DNA of 64,000 nt from positions 428,418-492,417 of the forward strand of contig CAUJNA010001035.1 in the NCBI GenBank assembly GCA_963377175.1. Direction: 5' to 3'. Position 1 is the first letter of the stretch. Each line of letters starts with the position of its first letter. The position numbers and the translations under genes are program-made. Shown here one piece after another: positions 29,690 to 41,039 of the stretch. Below the pieces are notes generated by a model. That model searched no databases. It saw only the letters and a program-made list of their open reading frames with translations, and was not told the DNA's origin. The stretch comes from Effrenium voratum. Lineage: Eukaryota > Sar > Dinophyceae > Suessiales > Symbiodiniaceae.

Positions 29690-30337
29690 ATGTTATTTAA
29701 TTATTCAAAGTGCGAATGTTGTAAAACTAAAAGGAATGATGTTAATATAACATTGTATAAGTTATTACCCGCCAATCTATGTAATAAAATAAGTGAATAT
29801 GATGTATATTGTAATCAATGCTGTATAACAAGAGACCTTGAAAAGTTTTTTGTTGAAGAACATAAGGATAAGGGATATACAAAGTTTCAATTACAATTGA
29901 AATTCTTTATGAGATACCAAAAACGATTTCCTGTATGTTGTTACCATAAAATTGCTAGAAAGTCATTTGAAGAAGAAATTGATGAGTTCTTTAATAATAA
30001 AGATTTAATTAAGAGGTTTGGAGGGGCAAACGCAATTAAACCATATAAAGCATTTGTTAAAAAAATTCGAGACATGTTTGAAGCGATTGATTGGCATTTA
30101 TTAAGTAAAAATAAAATAAACGAGGTCTTGAATGAATTTAGAATAACTAAATATCATGTATGGTCTTACTACAACACTAAATATCAAGTATGGCTACTAG
30201 TTTATTTGTTTTTCTGGGAATATATTTATTCAATAATAGGAAAAGACAATATCAAATATATAGACATTGGTGATATTGATAAATATGTAGATTACATATT
30301 TGAAGACATTTTTCCTGACTATAAATGTAACCCATAA
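29690..30337 (+). CDS. Cys-rich hypothetical protein, paralog 3 (diverged)
   Basis: 215 aa from ATG 29690 (MLFNYSKCECCKTKRNDVNI). An in-frame GTG two codons upstream is less likely. It shares the KCxxCC...LYKL...CNQCC layout with paralogs 1 and 2, but the body differs: aromatic and helical, with tandem ITKYHVWSYYNTKYQVW. It is the last gene before the right TIR. No named family. Confidence 0.65.
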   Translation: MLFNYSKCECCKTKRNDVNITLYKLLPANLCNKISEYDVYCNQCCITRDLEKFFVEEHKDKGYTKFQLQLKFFMRYQKRFPVCCYHKIARKSFEEEIDEFFNNKDLIKRFGGANAIKPYKAFVKKIRDMFEAIDWHLLSKNKINEVLNEFRITKYHVWSYYNTKYQVWLLVYLFFWEYIYSIIGKDNIKYIDIGDIDKYVDYIFEDIFPDYKCNP

Positions 30338-30420
30338 TTCTTAAGCATACTATAATAAAAACATTTATACCCTTATATGTTAGAATTATAATGTAAGTAT
30401 AGCGTTTTATATATTGAAGA

Positions 30421-30862
30421 TAAAATCCTACAAGGGACACCACGCCTAAAAAAATATATGATAAAAGTGATGAAACGAAGGAGGGGGGTGATGTTGTTGC
30501 TGTTCTATTTTTTGTCCGAGAAATGGACAAATCGTTTTTAGACAGTTCGAATATTTTTTTGATGACAAATATTTTTTGCAATATATTTTGCAAAATCTAT
30601 TTTTTTGAAATGGATGAGGTGAGGAGATTGAGGAAATGACATTTTGAAGGGTAGTTGGTGAAATGAATGAGGCGAGGAGGAAGGAGAAAAGGATGGCGAA
30701 AATTTTGGAAAAGTGATGAAAAAAGAAACGGATGAGATGGACAGAAAGGAATGTAGAAAAATGATGAAAACGAATAAGGGTAGAAGATGGAAAATGACAA
30801 AAAATGTAGGGGGGGGTGTATGTATGAAAGCAATTTATTGCTAGGCAAGGCCCCCGACTACT
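30421..30862 (-). repeat. Right terminal inverted repeat of the PLV
   Basis: About 442 bp, the reverse complement of the left TIR, ending CCCGACTACT at the target duplication. Small indels in homopolymers distinguish the two copies. Confidence 0.97.
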
Positions 30863-30867
30863 TAATT
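30863..30867. other. Target-site duplication, right copy (TAATT)
   Basis: Direct copy of 8982-8986, immediately outside the right TIR. Confidence 0.9.
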
Positions 30868-31499
30868 GTGGCCAAATTTGGCCCTGTGAACCATGTCCAC
30901 CAAACAAACCTAAACTCTTGTTCGTTCTTTGCTGTTGTTTTTGCTTGTTCTTTTTTTGTGGGGGACGGGGGGGGGTTTAGTTCAGGTTGACAAAGCAGGC
31001 TCGGCGGAAAGATTTTCTCGGCGCATGGAGAGGCATCATCTTCCTCGGACAGGGCCAGCAGCTCGCTGATGCTGGCACACATGGCCAAGGCCTCGTCCTG
31101 CCGAGCACAACTCCAGCACGGGGACGCTAAGGCAGCTAAGCAATATGCGAGAACATGGCTACTGCATAGACCCTCCAGCAAAGAGCATTGGTATCAGGGT
31201 TGAGTGAGCATATGCTGTCACAAGCATTCGGGATGCGTTTAAATCCGCACGGAGATGCTTCATTTGCATGTATGTTCAGCTCTTCGGGCTCGCCCATTTC
31301 ATGAGTCACGTGCATGTTGCTTTCATCTCACGGTTGACTACTGCATTGACTGCTCTGCCAGGCTCTTGGCATTCCGGTGAAAATCACCCAGTGTTGCTTC
31401 TGCGCTTCTTGCATGAACCTTTCCACGGCAATCCCTTCTCCCTAATAAACGTGGACCCCCCGCCTAATAAGCACACTTCGTGGCACAAATCATATTACT
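30868..31499. other. Host DNA right of the provirus
   Basis: Composition switches back to GC-balanced host sequence within a few bases of the TIR. A G-run lies near 30968. Short open frames are present, but no exon is supportable. Confidence 0.55.
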
Positions 31500-32146
31500 T
31501 CATGGGGTCCTGTGAAATCGACCGGATTTCCTTCTTCGGTCCTCGTCCAAATGGGCTCCCCCCTTACCGGACACGAAAAACCTCCAAATCAGCTGCAAGG
31601 CCGTGAGGGCATTGAGCTCCACCTTGCAACCCGAAGCAAAGGAGCGGAGCTCATGCCATGTTGACAGTGAATTCCGCAATGTCACCTGCTCGGTCCGGCC
31701 AACCACGTCCAGGACGAATGCCCGCATGGCGTCCCTCTCATTGGCTGTAGAAGGTCTGTGGCTAGAGCAAGCCAACATGATGGCCAGCAACTGGTTCTCA
31801 CCCACCGTGTCCGACGAAGAGGACGCCTCGTAGGAGCTAGGTGGGAGATGGGACGTAACCACCACAGGCTCAGGCCGGCTCCTCAGCCGTGGGCCGACGG
31901 CTTTGGAGCAGGGGGAGGCACCCCCAAGGCCATGACCGGCCTCGCAGTAACAGCCAGACCGACTGAACTGCGGTTACGAGCCTGCTGCCAGGCATTGGCA
32001 ACAGCGCGACCAGCATCGCGGAGGGCCTCATCAAAGGTGAGGTAAATGAAGGCCAGGTCCATCTCATTGGCCACACCTTGCTGACGGCACCAAGTGGCCA
32101 CTCTGGCCTCTTCCTCCGCACAGATGAGCGCCGCTTCGTCAGCCAT
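31500..32146 (-). pseudogene. Broken unrecognised host ORF (possible retroelement remnant)
   Basis: ATG 32146 opens MADEAALICAEEEARVATWC... for 87 codons to 31883. After one or two frame changes, coding-like sequence resumes (VVVTSHLPPSSYEASSSS from about 31870) and runs through an Ala/Leu-rich segment with WHELRSFASGCKVELNALTA to about 31520. Biased, acidic-alanine composition looks protein-coding, but I recognise no domain. Several shifts suggest decay, or short introns that I cannot define. Confidence 0.4.
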
Positions 32147-32856
32147 ATGCGCAGGGCCAGGCAGACCCGGAGGCAGAGGTCAGACAGACCAGTGAAACAA
32201 ACTTGGTATCCAAAACTCCGAGGTTCTTCAAACCTTGACCAGACCGGCCATTTTGGATCTTTGAGCCTAAATGCATAGAGAGGCATTTTGGCTGTCAGTT
32301 GAAACAAAGGCACTTCACCGAACCTGCCAAACCTAAAAGTGGCATAAGAATTACAATTCAAGAAATAATTGTACATGTGTAAAAGGCAAGTATGCATTTA
32401 CAGTTTGGTATTGGGTTGTGCAAGGAGCCCCCTAACAAGGCTGGGGCTGGTCTGGGCAGAGACATCGGACAGTTTAGCATTGGTTTTGAATTGGGCTATT
32501 CTACAAGTAGTGTTCAGGACCTGGCTGTTTCAGTCAGTCTGGAACAAACAGTTTTTTTGTTTTAAGGGTGAATGTATTCAAAAAGGGGGAAGGGCTTAGC
32601 ATGTCACTGGATCTTACTCAAAAAAGCACATTGATTGGGTCAGTTTGCATGGATTCATGGCGAAGCGCTGACCCAATCAATCGCTTGTGGCCTGGGGAAG
32701 CCGCGGCTTCGTAGCCTGGGGAAGCCGCGGCTTCCGATTGAAAAATCGGTCCATGCAATCCCGTGGCCGCGGCCAGACCCTTCCGCCGGCCTTCGGCCAG
32801 ACCGGGGGCCTGTCTTAGGTGTTTGGTATTCCTTCCACCGAATGAATGCGCAGAAT
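32147..32856. other. Host non-coding DNA
   Basis: No gene seen. Contains a short tandem CCTGGGGAAGCCGCGGCTTC (two copies near 32692-32731) and the flank of the TATG satellite. Confidence 0.5.
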
Positions 32857-32908
32857 CATGTATGTATGTATGTATGTATGTAGGTATGTGTGTATGTATG
32901 TATGTATG

Positions 32909-32940
<32 letters not shown>

Positions 32941-32942
32941 TG

Positions 32943-32973
<31 letters not shown>

Positions 32974-33192
32974 TGTATGTAATGTATGTAATGTATGTAA
33001 TGTATGTAATGCATATAATGTGTGTAATGCATGTAATGTATGTAATGTATGTAATGTATGTAATGTGTGTAATGCATGTAATGTATGTAATGTATGTAAT
33101 GTATGTAATGTAATGTAATGTAATGTAATGTAATGTAATGTAATGTAATGTATGTATGTATGTATGTATGTATGTATGTATGTATATGTATG

Positions 33193-33225
<33 letters not shown>

Positions 33226-33383
33226 TGTATGTAATGTATGTAATGTATGTAATGCATGTAATGTGTGTAATTCATGTAATGTATGTAATGTATGTAATGT
33301 AATGTAATGTAATGTAATGTAATGTACTGTAATGTAATGTATGTATGTATGTATGTACGTATGTATGTATGTATGTATGTATG

Positions 33384-33414
<31 letters not shown>

Positions 33415-33491
33415 CTGTCTGTCTGTCTGTCTGCATGTATGTATGCGTGCGTGCGTGCATGCATGCATGCATGCATGTATGTATGTATGTA

Positions 33492-33522
<31 letters not shown>

Positions 33523-33537
33523 ATGTATGTATGTATG

Positions 33538-33578
<41 letters not shown>

Positions 33579-33980
33579 TTTATGTAATGTATGTAATGTA
33601 TGTAATGTATGAAATGCATGTAATGTGTGTAATGCATGTAATGTATGTAATGTATGTAATGTATGTAATGTAATGTAATGTAATGTAATGTAATGTATGT
33701 ATGTATGTATGTATGTATGTATGTATGTATATGTATGTATATATGTATGTATGTCTGTCTGTCTGTCTGTCTGTCTGTCTGCATGTATGTATGCGTGCGT
33801 GCGTGCGTGCATGCATGCATGCATGCATGCATGTATATGTGTGTGTATGTATGTATGTATGTATGTATGTATGTATGTATGTATGTATGTATGTATGTAT
33901 GTATGTATGTATGTAGGTAGGTAGGTATGTATGTATGTATGTATGTATGTATGTATGTATGTATGTATGTATGTGTATAC
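32857..33980. repeat. 1.1-kb TATG-type microsatellite with higher-order structure
   Basis: Mainly (TATG)n with blocks of (TGTAA)n (about 33098-33150, 33298-33340, 33665-33700), (TGTC)n, (GCGT)n and (GCAT)n. The TGTC-GCATG-GCGT-GCATG block occurs at about 33412-33478 and again at about 33752-33832, so a ~340-bp segment has been duplicated. Open frames of hundreds of codons here (YIHT repeats) are artefacts of a 4-bp period without stops. Confidence 0.97.
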
Positions 33981-36900
33981 ATGATGTTGCAACGTGTAGT
34001 AACGTTTGTTTGTTTCTTCATCTGTTCTCTGTATATCCTGGATGGTGGATTGCAGGGGTCGAGGTACAGTCTCAGAACGTTTGTCGGTCAACACCCTGGT
34101 AGATTCCGGTCTGGGCCCACTTGAATTCTCCAAACTGTTTACCCACACAATAGCAAGCTTAGAAATCCAATTTTGGTTGAAGCTCCGAATGGCCTCAAGG
34201 CTGCTCATGCATGCAAGTGCCCAAGCCCCCCTTCTCAGGGCTCTTTGTTTGCCACTTCTTTGGGAAAGATTGGGCTCCATGCCTCACCATGAATCAAGCA
34301 CCACTTTTCGGGGGCACCCACCATGCGTTTGCCCGAGTTTGCCCCAGGTTCTAGCCTTACAAAAAAAACATGTATTTGTTTCACGTGAGGTTCCGGTACA
34401 TTCAGAAACATAATTATGAGGCATCGGTTTTGGGCCGCATCCGACTGAGGTCGCAAATGCAATTTGTCAAACCAACGGATTGGGCTGTTCACCGCCAAAG
34501 GCATTAACTTTATGAAACGTCCTGGACGTAACCGGGCTCAGCTATATTGGGGCCATTTATCTCAGCTCGCGACAAAAGTCCAAGGTCAAGCTTGAACCAT
34601 GACAAACACTGGACATCGGCCAACTTGTGAAGCTCAAACACACAACTTGTCTGGAAAATTTCTCGCGAACGACCTATGAGTCTTGATCCGGCCAAACAGG
34701 CCAAGTGGGGCAGGCAAACGGGGGAATCGCATTGCAGGAAGCAGGCTCGCAACCAAGCTGGGGCTGATGTGGCCGTGGTAGGCCAAACAACATGTGCTCA
34801 AAATCGTCTACTCACGCCATGTAAAGAATTGAAAAGGCGGATATCCGCAGCCGCGCCAAATTCGGGTTGGAACAGTCCCTTGCTAGCCTTCACTTCACCC
34901 CTACTCCACATGCCCACATGTTTTAGGGCAATTATTCTTGATAGACATTGTTCCATGGTAAATGGCCCCTTTGTTTGAAGAGGGTTGACCTCAAAACCAA
35001 CCCCACGGCTACTTGGAGGTTGTGGGGTACCTGATGACTCAAACACCTACGAGCCAAAGGTCCGAACTGCAAGTTGGGGCTGGAAGGAGCCTTTGGTTGA
35101 TCTTAAAGGGACACTCCACCAAAAAAGCAAGGAAGCAAGGACACAGGATATGAGTAATTAAGGAGAAGCACCTGTGTGGATTACAGCTCGGGGCGAAGGA
35201 GATATATCATAAACAAGTAACAGGCTTTTAACAATCCAACTCCAACATGGCGGGATATACTGCAGCGGCGTACGTACAGAATTGGAATGGGGCTGTGGGG
35301 AGACTTTGAAACCACATTCCGTCATGACTACAGGGGAATACGTTTAAGTAATTAATAACTATTTGGCCCCTTGTCTTCAAATAATGACTTCGCTTAGCCT
35401 TTTGATCAGGATGAAACATGGCTGCCAAAAATGGAACTGAGTTTATGAATCGAGGCAAAATGAGCGATTTCCCCCCACACTGTCTAGCTTCTTCAGGGAT
35501 GGTGCATGGAGGAGAGGCACTGTTCAAAGGATAAATTCTCTTCACCCATTTCAGAATCTGAAGCCGCCCAGTTTGCCAGGATACGTGTATCTGATGAGAA
35601 GGATGGGGACAGCTGGCTTTCAAACCAGGTTCCTTTGCAAAAACACATATGCTCTGAGCCCTTGAGTAAACCAAGCAAGAACCCTTGAGCATCACAAAAA
35701 CGTAAACAAAGTCCCTTTGTGCCAAGTAGGTGCCGGAAACAACAAATAACAGAAGCATCCCTTTTGGGTTCCTTTTGACCCGCGGTACCGTCACTCATGG
35801 CCCAATCGTCGAGAAGGCAGTGGCCATGTCCAAACGTGCCTGTCTACCGCACCCTTTCAGAATCAACACGACATGGGCGGCAAGGACCCGCGGTACCTTC
35901 ACTCATGAGCCCTTTCTCCTGCACGCTGCCAGCCGCCAAGACCGCCAGGGACCGAAGCGGCCCGCGCCAGCCCCGCGCGCCGATGAAGTCCTGAGGCAGA
36001 GCTCTGAAATGGCGACCCTCGATGAATCAACCTGGTGGATTCAAACAAAAACCTGTCCCCCCCGGCCAAGTGTTCCGGATCTCCCCTTATGTAAAAGGAA
36101 TTGAGTTCTGGGCAAAACGCCAGAGCCAGCTGAGTATGAACTTCAGTTGGGGACCTCTGGCGGACATCATCTAGGTGGAAATTGTGTAAATCAACCACAT
36201 ATACGGGAAGATGTTCTATTCGCATTGCGTCGTGCATCCAAAGTCAAGCTTCCGTAGAGCCCGCAGGCATGCAAGCATCTAGAAACATCCCCGCAAAGAA
36301 AGCTGAGCTAAGATCGCGAAAAAACGCGTACATGCGGACCCCTATCGGGAAGCTGTTGCTATTTAGCCCGCCCGTCTTCCCGCAATGGGCTGGCTATTGG
36401 CAGTTGTCACCTTTTCAAACCCCAACTCAAACAAAGTCGATAAGCCCTTGGCATAAAACACATCTAGGTACTTGTGGCTTTGCTGTGTTTGCGGAGGCCA
36501 GCTGCGTGGGCGAATAAAAACCAGGCAAATTCAGCAATTGCGGCGAAGGGGGGGGCAATGCCCTTAGATGTTTGCTTCTGCTCGCTTGCGAGCATGATAC
36601 CGTGCGGGAACCTTCAACGCCTGGACCCGAGGCAGTTTAGGATGTTAAGTGCACAGCACAGCACCGACATCCGTACAGCACGGCCCTTAAACGACGCATA
36701 CAGCCTATGCGTCATTGGCATGCGCCTGAATGAGTGCCCCGTTCGAAGGGAACCAAACTGAAGAAATGCGGCGGCAATGAAGGAAAGTGGCCGACAGGAG
36801 AGGTCAGCCCTGAACAAACGCTAACAATCACAACTCGGCTTCAATTGTCATATCTGCGCGAGATCAGCTCAAACGATCCCACGTCCGAACACACCAGCTG

Positions 36901-37125
36901 CAAGTGTGAATTGTGTGATTGTCCGCATATAGCTGCTACTCCCCACCTGTCGCATGAGCTGGGGAAATGCAGCGAATGGTCCGGATGTAGCTAAATGAGG
37001 TCCATAGGTGGGTGAACAGAAGTTTGACTGGGGACCATCTATGTAGCCGACAGCAGCGATACTTTTTGCAGACGAGTTTCAACCACTGCCGAGCAGTCTG
37101 CGTGGATCGCGAACAGCACGCCTAC

Positions 37126-37130
<5 letters not shown>
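33981..37130. other. Host non-coding DNA, no supportable gene
   Basis: Unique-looking, GC-balanced sequence with only short scattered open frames on both strands. The motif CCCTATCGGGA, shared with the large ORF at the left edge, appears at about 36340. Confidence 0.5.

Positions 37131-37194
<64 letters not shown>
37131..37194. repeat. (CA)n microsatellite
   Basis: About 32 uninterrupted CA dinucleotides. Confidence 0.98.
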
Positions 37195-37198
<4 letters not shown>

Positions 37199-40100
37199 GC
37201 TCGCAGTTACAGTGGGCCACGGCAAGCACTTGGAAGCAGCGCGACAATTAATGACGAGGCTTCCGAGCGACCCTGCAGACCAACGGTTGGTGTTGACAAT
37301 GACCCAGGATGAATCACAAGCCTCCGGTTGACTACGTGTCCAAGAGGGACACCTTACTTTCGGCGCCCCTCTATTCAACCGCCTGGTTGATTTGTCCAAG
37401 ATTGGCAGTATGACACCCCTGTCAGACGCCACCAAGAAACCCCCAAGCGATGCATACAGCACTTCTGCGCGGTACTTCTGTCCGCAATTTCTGAGTGACA
37501 TAACACCTATACCCAGCATTTCTGAGCGACACTGGGGGATCGGCACTTCTGTCCGGCACTTAAAATGAGCTGTCACCCAAGACGTTGACAACGTTGAAGT
37601 GGACAATGGCAACTGCGCAGCGGAGTTCAAACTGGCTGTACGCAATCATTGGGTGGTGTGAGCCGCCCCCTTTGCTCCAAACAAAACTCTGCTGCCTCCT
37701 CCCCGCGCGTGACGAACATTCCTGGCTCCAGGGTGTTGAGCTCACTCAGGCGCAGAACGCCTCGCGCGAGCGCGCGGGGCGTTTGGCGGCTCCCGCTGCA
37801 AGAACTGCGGGAAGAGCCGACAGTCTCTGTAGACAGGGGCAGGGGCCAGCTGTTTGTCCAAGAAGAAAATTAAACACGTTGTTTGTTCCATGAATGAACC
37901 ACTCGCAGGGGTTTGAGTCCTTCTGTGGAGTAGCCAAAAAGTCGAACCCTTCGCAGGCCCCCTTTGAAAGACAAGGGTTGCGGAAGGTCAGTGTCCAAGC
38001 AGAATCACGGCCAGAGCTTTAGCAGCTCTGAGCTGTGAAACTCAGGGCTTGCGCAGAAATGTTCGCTCCTGATTGGAACAAGGACCTGCCACAAGAGAAA
38101 AGGACGTGGGCGCGTCGCCCCAGTTGACCTGGCAAAGCTTCCGAGGGAACTGACTCAAGGATTCTTTCACAGCTAAGCCTTGTAAGGCCATGACTGAACC
38201 ATAATCATTGTCCCTACAACATCAATTGCGCCTCCCCCGCCGACCTGGAACATCATAGAACCGAATGTATGGCGCTCAAAGCAAGCCTGTGGAGTGTACT
38301 TGCCCCCCTCACCAGGGACATAGGAGTGGTCTATATGCCATCAACTGTCATGGTCATGTATTTTGGCCGCTGATATACCTAAATGATAAACGTATGTATG
38401 TGCTCGGCCATGGTTGAAGGAAGGCCCTGGCAAGTCACATCACCATATGTAATATCGCGTGCATCCCAGCGTACGTGACAGTAATGAATGGCAAGGTGCA
38501 TACCACGGGAATCTATTCCCTCGCGTCACCCTTTCAGAAAATCCCAATCATCATTGGTTTCTTAGCGACGAGGCATCCATTCCTTACGAGTAGCCACGGT
38601 CCAAAAGGCTTTCCTGTGGGTAGTTGTGAAAGGGCATTCAAACAGAAAAGGCCGCTGCCGGGAAACTAGCATTCCATCTGCTCCGGGCATCTCCGGTTGC
38701 ATCACTGGCCATTGGGCCATTAGGCTCATCAATCATTTTCCCGTTCCGCTGCGGCCTTGGGCGAGTGCCTGGTCAGCTTCTGCTGGCGACAGGAGGACAT
38801 CCTTCGCACGCTCCATCTGTTCTCCACCCAAACCTATGGATAACTCTTGCGCAGCACCGTGCTTTCATCTCCAACTGGGCAGCTGGCACGCTTCCTTGCT
38901 CACGATTTATACACCCCTTTCTTTCGCCCTTCGCGGGGATTCCCCGACACCAGACATCCCAATTTTCAAGACATGGGTGGCTTTTTTCAGGAAACCATCG
39001 GGGTTGTTGGAAGGGAAGCAGGAACGCCCATCTTGCAGATTTCCCTTTGGGACAAACCAAAATATCAAAGGCATGGCCGACATACTGCGAGCACACCGCA
39101 CTTCCAATGAGTCGAGCCGCCTCGATGCCACGCTTCAAGCCGCATCGAATGCAGAGGCCCAGGTCGTTGCTTTGCACAACCATGCCTTGGCTGCCAAACG
39201 ATGCGCTCGCCATTGCAAGCTCAACTCCGGGTCATGCGTGGGAATCAAAAATGACAATGCAAAAGTTAAATTGCAAACGCAATGCCTATAGTGACTGCAC
39301 AACAATGAAGGCACCTTTCTGAATTTGCCAGGCTAAACTCAAAATGTGCCCAAACAGGGCAGAATCCATTTGGACTTTCTAGCTTCTAGAGTTGCAAAAC
39401 ATCGAAAATCGACCTAGTTTCAGTCCAAAAAGACGCGCCGGGGGAGGTAGTGATCTGCTATCGGGAGGGGCAAGCGAAAGAGATTCAATCCACAACCCAC
39501 AAGATGCTGGAATCCAAGCTGAGTTTTGCCTTGCCAACCTTGCAGAACATGTCGCACGCTCCCAGATACATTGTGGGATACTTTGACGCGGCTTGCCTTA
39601 ATAGTCTACACAGCCCTCCTGTGATGTGATGGGCTCTGCTTGGATCCATGCGAACAGCGGCCAAAACCCATTGGCGGTTAGTTCTACCACATGCGCTCCT
39701 GGCAAGGGACCTCAATAATTCTCTTTTAGACCACACCCTGACTAGCGCCGCAGCACAAAACCGGGCCCTGCAAGAAAGTTAAGCATTTCTTGGCTGAAGG
39801 TGTTGGATAGCCAAGTCTGCCACTGAGCATTGCAGAGGCGCCATCTAGCTCCTCGCCATTTTTGTAGGTCACCAGGTCCCCCACCGCAGGCCGTTCGACG
39901 GAAGGGGCGGCCTTGCTGAGGTCTTGAAGCTTTGCGCGCTGCTTGCAGCCGTCCGGTGTGAGCAGCTCCTCGGACCCCATTCCAAGTGCCCCTGCCAACA
40001 TACTCCGCACCAAGGTCAGCAAGGGCCTGGAAAGAAATGCAACAGGCCTGGAAACACCTTCCGCGCCAACTTGAAAGGTCTTGAATTCCCAAACCAGAGT

Positions 40101-41039
40101 TCAAACATTGCTATAGTTGCGGGCGATCGCTACGCTTCTTGTCAAAAGAGGTCCTCCCAACGCTATCCTGAAGGCCGGAAGCGTGCGGGGGCTCATGCCG
40201 CCCCTGGACAAACACACGGGACAAAAAACACCCACTGTGCACAAAGCCCCTTGAACGCACGCATCTTCATCTCTGCAATCATACTGGTTGCATCTGGATT
40301 TGCAACTAGATATGCAACTGTGCAACTAGCTGATCACTTGGGCACTATCATATGCCGCAACTCAGGCGTTCAGGGTAGGCTTAACAATTCATTCGGGCGC
40401 ATGACCCCCGTTCGCTTGAACCATCAGCATGTTTACTGCAATGTGTCGGATGCATGAGTCGGGCTTGGACTTCCCTTCAGTCATCACCAAAAAAAACTTT
40501 GACCTGAAGAGGGGAGGGGCCCCTTGATTGGTTGGTTGCTACCGCTTGGCCTTTTGGAAAGCAAAGGCCATCCCTGGCACGAGGTTGATAAACACGCTGG
40601 CCGCAGGCCTGACATCTTTGGCCCATCGCTCCCCCGGCTTGGCAATCAGCAAATTATTATCCAGACTCTACACGCCACCGTGATTCCATGTCAAGCTCTG
40701 TGAGTGCGTCTCCCTTCTGCTCCATTTCCCGAGTGACTCTGCTCGAAGGTGTCTACTCAAACGTTTGCCGATCCGGAGAAGCTATATGAAGAACTTCAAC
40801 CAACGATTCTCCCGCTGCCTGAGTTCGCCACTGCCCAGCAGGGGCGACCCGTCTGGGTCTCTCATGAGGGGCGCCCCACGGCTGGTTCTACTGAATGCGT
40901 AGATTGCTGATATTTCCAGTAGTGATAGATAGATTCCCTTCAAAACAAAACCTATATTCTAAAGGCTTGTGATACCGAAGCGGTTGCTCCCTTCTTTCAG
41001 CATCGGTTGAGCGCCCAAAATGCGCAGAACGGCCCCATG
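37195..41039. other. Host non-coding DNA, no supportable gene
   Basis: Short open frames without recognisable motifs. One open frame of 221 codons at 38626-39291 has atypical composition and two competing frames, so it is not called. A short sequence near 40920-40950 (GATAGATTCCCTTCAAAAC) recurs in similar form near 43135-43160. Confidence 0.45.

Larger units (their letters stand above)
8987..30862. mobile_element. Integrated Polinton-like virus (PLV), 21,876 bp
   Basis: It is bounded by ~440-bp terminal inverted repeats starting AGTAGTCGGG and by a TAATT target duplication. It encodes the PLV hallmark set: double-jelly-roll-type major capsid protein (15005-16609), penton/minor capsid protein (17779-18631), FtsK/HerA packaging ATPase (11495-12277), RVE integrase (27420-28330) and a polymerase-like/SF1 helicase replication protein (22626-26677), plus fibre, lipase-like, GIY-YIG and C5 methyltransferase accessories. 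The AT-rich, tightly packed body contrasts sharply with the flanks. No capsid protease was recognised. The gene content separates it from a simple Maverick transposon with protein-primed polymerase B, which is not seen here. Several genes are frameshifted, so current activity is uncertain. Confidence 0.93.

Noticed and set aside
8987..30862. Interpretation as a virophage rather than a PLV
   Set aside because: The capsid, penton and integrase signatures resemble PLVs, and no virophage-type cysteine protease was recognised; a capsid phylogeny could still move it.
32856..34280. Minus-strand open frame of 474 codons and several plus-strand frames in the same place
   Set aside because: They are translations of a TATG tetranucleotide satellite (YIHT/MYVC repeats); a 4-bp period without stops stays open in several frames.
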